A stretch of DNA of 7,091 nucleotides from Nitrospira sp. (GTDB lineage Bacteria; Nitrospirota; Thermodesulfovibrionia; Thermodesulfovibrionales; SM23-35), in contig VGWY01000135.1 of assembly GCA_016873575.1 (NCBI GenBank), forward strand, positions 1 through 7,091. Reading direction: 5' to 3'. Positions 3,738 through 7,091 of this stretch are shown here, piece by piece. Under the pieces are notes generated by a model. The model ran no database searches. It was not told the DNA's origin and was given only the letters and a program-made list of their open reading frames with translations. Numbering within the stretch: position 1 is the first letter of the stretch; each line of letters opens with the position of its first letter. A program made the position numbers and the translations under genes.

Positions 3738-6076
3738 CGGTTCTCTTTTAACACCTTCAGAAAGGCATCTGCAACCCTGGGATCGAACTGGGTTCCAGAT
3801 CCCCTTGTTATCTCAGTTATGGCCTCTCTCTGCGTCATTGACTTTCTATACGGTCTTCCGGCTGTCATTGCCATATAGGCATCTACAACAGCGATTATTC
3901 TTGATCCTATGGGAATTTCTTCTCCCTTGAGACCGTCAGGATAGCCTTGACCATCAAATCGTTCATGATGGTGAAGGATAGTCTTTTTCACCATATCAGT
4001 AAGTTCTATAGATTCAATGAGATTGAGCGTTGTAAACGGGTGCTTCTTAACAACCTTATACTCGAGCCGATTCAGTTTCCTGTCTTTCTTCAGTATCTTG
4101 TCGTCTATCTGTGTAAGGCCAAGGTCATAGAGTAAGGCAGAATAGGTGAGTACCTTTTTCTCCTCGTCATTCAGGTTTAGCTCCAGGGCTATTTTTATGA
4201 CAAGTCGTTTGATCACATTTTTGGCTTTTTTGCCACAAATGCTTTCTGCATCTATGAGGTTTTCGAGTTCTTCAGTAAGATGGGTAAGAATTTCAGGCCT
4301 TAATATGTTCTCCTGGAACTTCCGGATGACAAGCCCGATTCTCTCAGACAATACTGATGCCAGATAGAAATCATTTAAATCGAAACTATTTCTATCCTTT
4401 TTGTTATTGAGATTGAGGACCCCGAGGACTTTATCATTAGTCTTTATAGGCACACTCAGTAGCGATTTTGTGTTATAGCGTGGACGACGGGTAACCTTTA
4501 TCCTGAAGTCCTTCTCAACATCGTCGAGGAGAAGCGGTTTCCCCTCCAGGGCGACCCATCCGGCAATGCTTTCACCTAATTTAATTCTTGTTTGCTTTAT
4601 AATATCTTCATCCAGTCCCTGTGCACTTGTTATTCTTAATTCACTCTTACTCTCGTTAAACAACATAATAGATGCTATATTCACCTCCATCAGGTTAGAG
4701 ATAAATGAGAGGAAAATATCAAGGGCCTGATGTAATTTTTTCTCAAATTCTACCTTTGCCACCTTTGGGAAAACAATGGTAAATTTTAAACCTTCATCGA
4801 GGTTATCAACACTTATTGTGCCATCATGCAGTTCCACGAGTCTCTTTACAATATACAGCTCGAGATCGGTTCTCCTTGGCTTTTTTACACCGATTTGTAT
4901 CGTCTCTTTATCAAATATGAATGGTATTTCTTCCTCCGGTAGCTTTCTTTTTTCTATTAATACCGTAACCAGTATTTCTGTTTGTGAGTCATTCAGAGAA
5001 AGGATGATTCTGTCTCCCTTTTTGGAAAACCGTATCGAGTTAATCAAGAGGTTCGCTAATATCTGCTGAAGTCTTTCCTGATCAGCCCATATATTTCCAA
5101 TCTTCTCTTGAAAAGATGTTACAATCTCAATATTTTTTTCATCAATAAGACTCTTGATAATCTTCGAGGAAAGCACGTTCTTTATTGTCTTTAAGAGTGA
5201 GACGCTGCATTTCTTTATGGTCTTTGTTTCATCTTCCATCCGTGAAAAGTCAAAAAGATCCTCGACCAGTCTTTCCAGTCTGCTTGTTTCATTGTGGATG
5301 ATATTGATAAACTCCTTATTTTTTTTCCTATCAATTGAGGTTGCTGTCCTTAAATAATAGACTGCGCCTTTGATCGTGAAAAGTGGAATCCTGAGCTCAT
5401 GCGATAATCTCGAGATAAAATCTGTCTTCAACCGGTCAGATTCAACAAGTTTTTTGTTTGCCTTATCACGTTCGAGGTTCATTCCTTTCAGTGTTTCAAT
5501 GAGTCGTGCATTCTCAAATGCAATTGCAGCCTGGTCTGCCAGTATGGTAATAAGTTCAAAATCATCTACCGTAAAAATGGTTCCATCTCTCTTATTATTT
5601 ATGCTTATAACTCCAAAGATGCGTTCTCTGGTCTGTATAGGGACACAAATAAGAGATTCATTTTCATATCTTGGATGGCCTATCTTTTTAAATCTTACAT
5701 CTTTACTCACATCTTTTATGAGGAGGGGTTTTCTTTCACTGGCGACATAACCGCAGATACCCTCGCCAATCTTTACTTTTATATCCTTTTGAATCTCTGC
5801 ATCAATACCCTTCGCTGTTTTCATATAGAGCTCCTGTTTATCCTCATCAATCAGCATAATAGAACCACTGTTTGCATTTACATATCTCAACACAAGCTCT
5901 AATACGAGATCTGAGACCATATCGGTACTCTCTATATTGGCTATTGCGGCACTGACTTCTCTTAAGATAAAAAACTTTTGTCTTGTTATATCAAATGCCT
6001 GGAGTTTTTCGATAGCTTTATCTAATACATGTGTTTCTGCTTTATCTTCATGAGCAAGCTTCTCACGCACTTTCAT
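3734..6076 (-). CDS. GAF / pseudo-histidine-kinase / GAF / degenerate HD-GYP signalling protein
   Basis: This 780-residue protein has no membrane segment and should be a cytosolic sensor. Order: charged coiled N-terminus (1-40), GAF 1 (about 45-195), HisKA helix pair (about 205-285) with SHELRIPL and His226, an ATPase-like domain (about 300-437), GAF 2 (about 445-590, clearly similar to GAF 1), and HD-GYP (about 595-780). The N box survives (Asn342, Asn346), but the G1 box DxGxG reads IEKRK (374-378) and the G2 box GxGLGL reads RTDLEL (402-407), so ATP binding and kinase activity are doubtful. In the HD-GYP part, HHE (703-705), GYP (711-713), His679 and Asp732 remain, but the HD pair is Tyr650-Asp651 and no histidine fits the upstream helix ligand. 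HD-GYP proteins normally hydrolyse cyclic di-GMP; here a binding or scaffold role is as likely. There is no clear ribosome binding site before the ATG. The frame is open throughout, so the gene is under selection rather than decayed. Confidence 0.88.
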   Translation of the reverse strand: MKVREKLAHEDKAETHVLDKAIEKLQAFDITRQKFFILREVSAAIANIESTDMVSDLVLELVLRYVNANSGSIMLIDEDKQELYMKTAKGIDAEIQKDIKVKIGEGICGYVASERKPLLIKDVSKDVRFKKIGHPRYENESLICVPIQTRERIFGVISINNKRDGTIFTVDDFELITILADQAAIAFENARLIETLKGMNLERDKANKKLVESDRLKTDFISRLSHELRIPLFTIKGAVYYLRTATSIDRKKNKEFINIIHNETSRLERLVEDLFDFSRMEDETKTIKKCSVSLLKTIKNVLSSKIIKSLIDEKNIEIVTSFQEKIGNIWADQERLQQILANLLINSIRFSKKGDRIILSLNDSQTEILVTVLIEKRKLPEEEIPFIFDKETIQIGVKKPRRTDLELYIVKRLVELHDGTISVDNLDEGLKFTIVFPKVAKVEFEKKLHQALDIFLSFISNLMEVNIASIMLFNESKSELRITSAQGLDEDIIKQTRIKLGESIAGWVALEGKPLLLDDVEKDFRIKVTRRPRYNTKSLLSVPIKTNDKVLGVLNLNNKKDRNSFDLNDFYLASVLSERIGLVIRKFQENILRPEILTHLTEELENLIDAESICGKKAKNVIKRLVIKIALELNLNDEEKKVLTYSALLYDLGLTQIDDKILKKDRKLNRLEYKVVKKHPFTTLNLIESIELTDMVKKTILHHHERFDGQGYPDGLKGEEIPIGSRIIAVVDAYMAMTAGRPYRKSMTQREAITEITRGSGTQFDPRVADAFLKVLKENR

Positions 6077-6148
6077 AATTAAAATTTTAGTTTTTTTATA
6101 CAGGATTTACAAGCAGAAAATTTTAAGGAATGATATTACTGATAAGAC
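6077..6148 (-). other. AT-rich upstream region of the signalling gene
   Basis: This short spacer lies between the start of the 780-residue gene and the repeat element. Reading towards the gene it contains TTGTAA and TATAAA, but their spacing is wrong for a sigma-70 promoter, and I find no sigma-54 match. Transcription may instead come from the sigma-54 promoter at 6605-6619 across the repeat. Confidence 0.3.
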
Positions 6149-6349
6149 CATAAGTAAAACCACATCCTTTTGATGGTTTCTGTCATTCTGGCTTGTCCAG
6201 AATCGTTCTTTCTCCTGTCATTCCGACCTGTTCGGAATCTTTCTTTTAAGAGAGATTCCAGACAAGCTGGAATGACAAACAAGTTAACGATTCCCGACAA
6301 GTCTACGACTCGTAGAGCGGGAATGACATACAACGTGACATTACTTATG
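6149..6349. repeat. MITE-like element, copy B
   Basis: CATAAGTAAAACCACAT (6149-6165) is inverted at 6333-6349, whose complement reads CATAAGTAATGTCACGT. TTACTGATAAGAC on the left matches the flank of copy A. At 201 bp it is longer than copy A because it holds more palindromic units. ATTCTGG...CCAGAAT near 6185-6204 is inverted relative to ATTCCAG...CTGGAAT at 6254-6277. ATTCCGA...TCGGAAT lies between them, and ATTCCCG...CGGGAAT near 6290-6325 has an extra palindrome in its loop. The halves could fold into one long hairpin. There is no gene inside. It separates the small minus-strand reading frame from the signalling gene. Confidence 0.58.
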
Positions 6350-6376
6350 AACTCCTTAGTATGTCGTGAGGAGACT

Positions 6377-6421
6377 ATGGTGTTAGAAGCAGCCGAGGTC
6401 AGTAGGCTCAAAGATTTGGAC
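6377..6421 (+). pseudogene. Possible scrap of an IS3-family OrfA
   Basis: The plus-strand translation from the ATG at 6377, MVLEAAEVSRLKDLD, resembles the leucine-zipper start of IS3 OrfA proteins (GLEVSEAKRLKELEEEN type). The resemblance stops after about 14 residues and the frame then carries no recognisable sequence. It overlaps the end of the minus-strand small reading frame. With so short a match this is a guess. Confidence 0.2.
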
Positions 6422-6578
6422 GTTGATTATGCGTATCCTTCTGTAAAGGAAAACATACCGAAACCCAATACCTTTTATACTCTGCAAGGGCAACATTTAA
6501 TTCATCATCGCGATCAATCCCCATCCTCTTCAAGATATCCCTGATCTCTTCGTCTGTCAGATACTTAATGGGTTCCAT
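6408..6578 (-). CDS. Small 56-residue protein, possibly truncated, behind a sigma-54 promoter
   Basis: This minus-strand frame starts MEPIKYLTDEEIRDILKRMG and continues with a charged, helical segment to about residue 38 (ELNVALAEYKRYW). The final 18 residues are of less regular composition, so the original gene may have been longer and broken near 6460. I do not recognise the family. Support comes from its setting: GGAAGG lies about six bases before the ATG, and a near-perfect RpoN promoter at 6605-6619 would start transcription about 15 bases upstream of the start codon. It faces the same way as the 780-residue signalling gene, with the repeat element between them, so they could share a transcript. 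Confidence 0.45.
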   Translation of the reverse strand: MEPIKYLTDEEIRDILKRMGIDRDDELNVALAEYKRYWVSVCFPLQKDTHNQRPNL

Positions 6579-6604
6579 ACACACCTTCCATTACTAAATA
6601 TATA

Positions 6605-6619
6605 GCAAATATTGTGCCA
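6605..6619 (-). promoter_or_regulatory. Sigma-54 (RpoN) promoter, minus strand
   Basis: On the minus strand the sequence reads TGGCAC-AATAT-TTGC followed by T, matching every strongly conserved position of the RpoN -24/-12 consensus with exact spacing. Transcription would start near 6593. I could not find a clear copy of the TGT-N11-ACA activator site upstream (6640-6780). Confidence 0.6.
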
Positions 6620-6636
6620 GAGAGTTAAAATATTTT

Positions 6637-6686
6637 GTCATCTATGAGCATTAGCGAAGAATCTTGTCGTTACACTCAGGGCAGGC
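6637..6686 (-). repeat. Decayed GATTCTTCGC / CCTGCCCTGAG intergenic repeat
   Basis: On the minus strand this reads CCTGCCCTGAGTGTAACGAC followed by AAGATTCTTCGCTAATGCTC and ATGAC. These phrases resemble two dispersed repeat modules common in intergenic DNA of environmental bacteria (CCTGAGCGTAGTCGAAGG and GATTCTTCGCTTCGCTC types). The match is from memory and imperfect. Confidence 0.3.
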
Positions 6687-6780
6687 TCTGGCATTGTAAA
6701 AAAATACCAACGGTAACAGTCGAAATATTTTATAAATATAGGTTCTTCCGGGAATTGTGTGGAGAATATAATGAGAAATT

Positions 6781-6988
6781 CCCTCCCCCTTGATGGTCTA
6801 TGACTCGTAGAGGGGAGGGTTAGTGTGGGGGTGTTTTGGAGGTGATAAGGGAGATTTACTTAAATCACCCTCCCCTGACCCCTCCCATCAAGGGAGGGGA
6901 AATAGTAGATGGTCTTCCATCAAGGGAGAGGAAGTATGAGAGATAGTCCCCTCTCCCCTGGTGGGAGAGCTTGCTATATTAAGGGGAA
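6781..6988. repeat. Cluster of CCTCCCC palindromic repeats
   Basis: Three hairpin units are clear: CCCTCCCC (6781-6788) with GGGGAGGG (6812-6819), CCCCTCCC (6879-6886) with GGGAGGGG (6892-6899), and CTCTCCC (6951-6957) with GGGAGAG (6963-6969). GGTGAT (6841-6846) and ATCACC (6864-6869) add an inner pairing, so the first two units form a larger palindrome like the one at 2762-2860. The loop of the first unit contains the palindrome also seen at 6301-6317. There is no coding signal. Confidence 0.65.
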
Positions 6989-7008
6989 GGAAGTAGTAGT
7001 CAGAAAAA

Positions 7009-7073
7009 GGCTATACTCTTTCTTGAAAGATCGCAAGTTGGTAAAACCAACTTTTAAAGAAAGGAGTATAGCC
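7009..7073 (+). promoter_or_regulatory. Long hairpin burying the ribosome binding site of the next gene
   Basis: GGCTATACTCTTTCTT (7009-7024) pairs with AAGAAAGGAGTATAGCC (7057-7073) with a single bulge. Inside, AAGTTGGT (7035-7042) pairs with ACCAACTT (7046-7053) around an AAA loop. The AAGGAG ribosome binding site (7061-7066) lies within the outer stem and the start codon follows at once. Such structures are typical of insertion-sequence leaders, where they block translation from outside transcripts, and could also be the subterminal end of a mobile element. The element type cannot be settled from this window. Confidence 0.55.
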
Positions 7074-7091
7074 ATGAAGAATGGTAACACA
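7074..7091 (+). CDS. Start of a gene cut by the window edge
   Basis: Only six codons are present (MKNGNT). AAGGAG ends seven bases before the ATG, which is normal, but it is locked in a long hairpin. The leader structure suggests a transposase or another tightly limited protein; the product cannot be identified. Confidence 0.45.

Noticed and set aside
6136..6411. Minus-strand 91-codon reading frame across the repeat
   Set aside because: It is a translation of ATTCC palindromes with no ribosome binding site and no protein-like composition.
6170..6544. Plus-strand 124-codon reading frame
   Set aside because: Most of it translates repeat element B and the reverse of the small minus-strand frame. 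Only a 15-codon piece hints at real protein ancestry.
6781..6988. CRISPR array
   Set aside because: The repeated units are palindromes of different length and spacing, with no constant direct repeat and no unique equal-length spacers.

Overview
The window looks like a piece of an accessory region from an environmental Gram-negative bacterium. A PEP-CTERM exosortase substrate, sigma-54-type promoters, a patatin and a very large GAF/histidine-kinase-like/HD-GYP protein, together with many short ATTCC and CCTCCCC palindromic repeats, fit a Nitrospirota- or Desulfobacterota-like sediment or aquifer genome. The taxonomic guess is inference only; there is no marker gene here.

Layout from left to right. 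Positions 1-401 carry no gene but hold several structured or repeated pieces, including a possible three-way-junction fold (254-316) and a TGT...ACA palindromic site overlapping a sigma-70-like promoter. Positions 402-1293 encode a two-gene toxin-antitoxin operon: an MntA-type nucleotidyltransferase overlapping a HepT-type HEPN RNase. Positions 1323-1623 form an elaborate control region: two abutting TGT-N11-ACA sites in inverted orientation, a sigma-54 -24/-12 promoter, and a leader with two matched hairpins carrying the same CAAGA loop. They lead into a secreted PEP-CTERM protein (1623-2453) closed by a strong terminator. Positions 2513-2879 are repeats: a MITE-like element with inverted ends and a C-rich palindromic element. 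A patatin-like lipase (2880-3737, +) then meets a 780-residue multidomain signalling protein (6076-3734, -) tail to tail, with overlapping stop codons. Positions 6077-7073 hold a second copy of the MITE-like element, a 56-codon minus-strand reading frame behind a near-perfect sigma-54 promoter, a cluster of CCTCCCC palindromes, and a long hairpin that would bury the ribosome binding site of a gene beginning at 7074 and running off the window.

The most notable points are these. (1) The large signalling protein keeps its fold motifs, but all the glycines of its ATP-lid boxes are replaced and at least one HD metal ligand is lost, so it looks like a fused double pseudo-enzyme. (2) The PEP-CTERM leader carries tandem hairpins with an identical loop and a compensatory base-pair change, suggesting an RNA element. 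(3) The upstream activating motif of the PEP-CTERM gene recurs on the other side of the toxin-antitoxin pair, as if the cassette sits between duplicated regulatory sites. (4) The same small palindrome sits in the loop of two unrelated repeat families.
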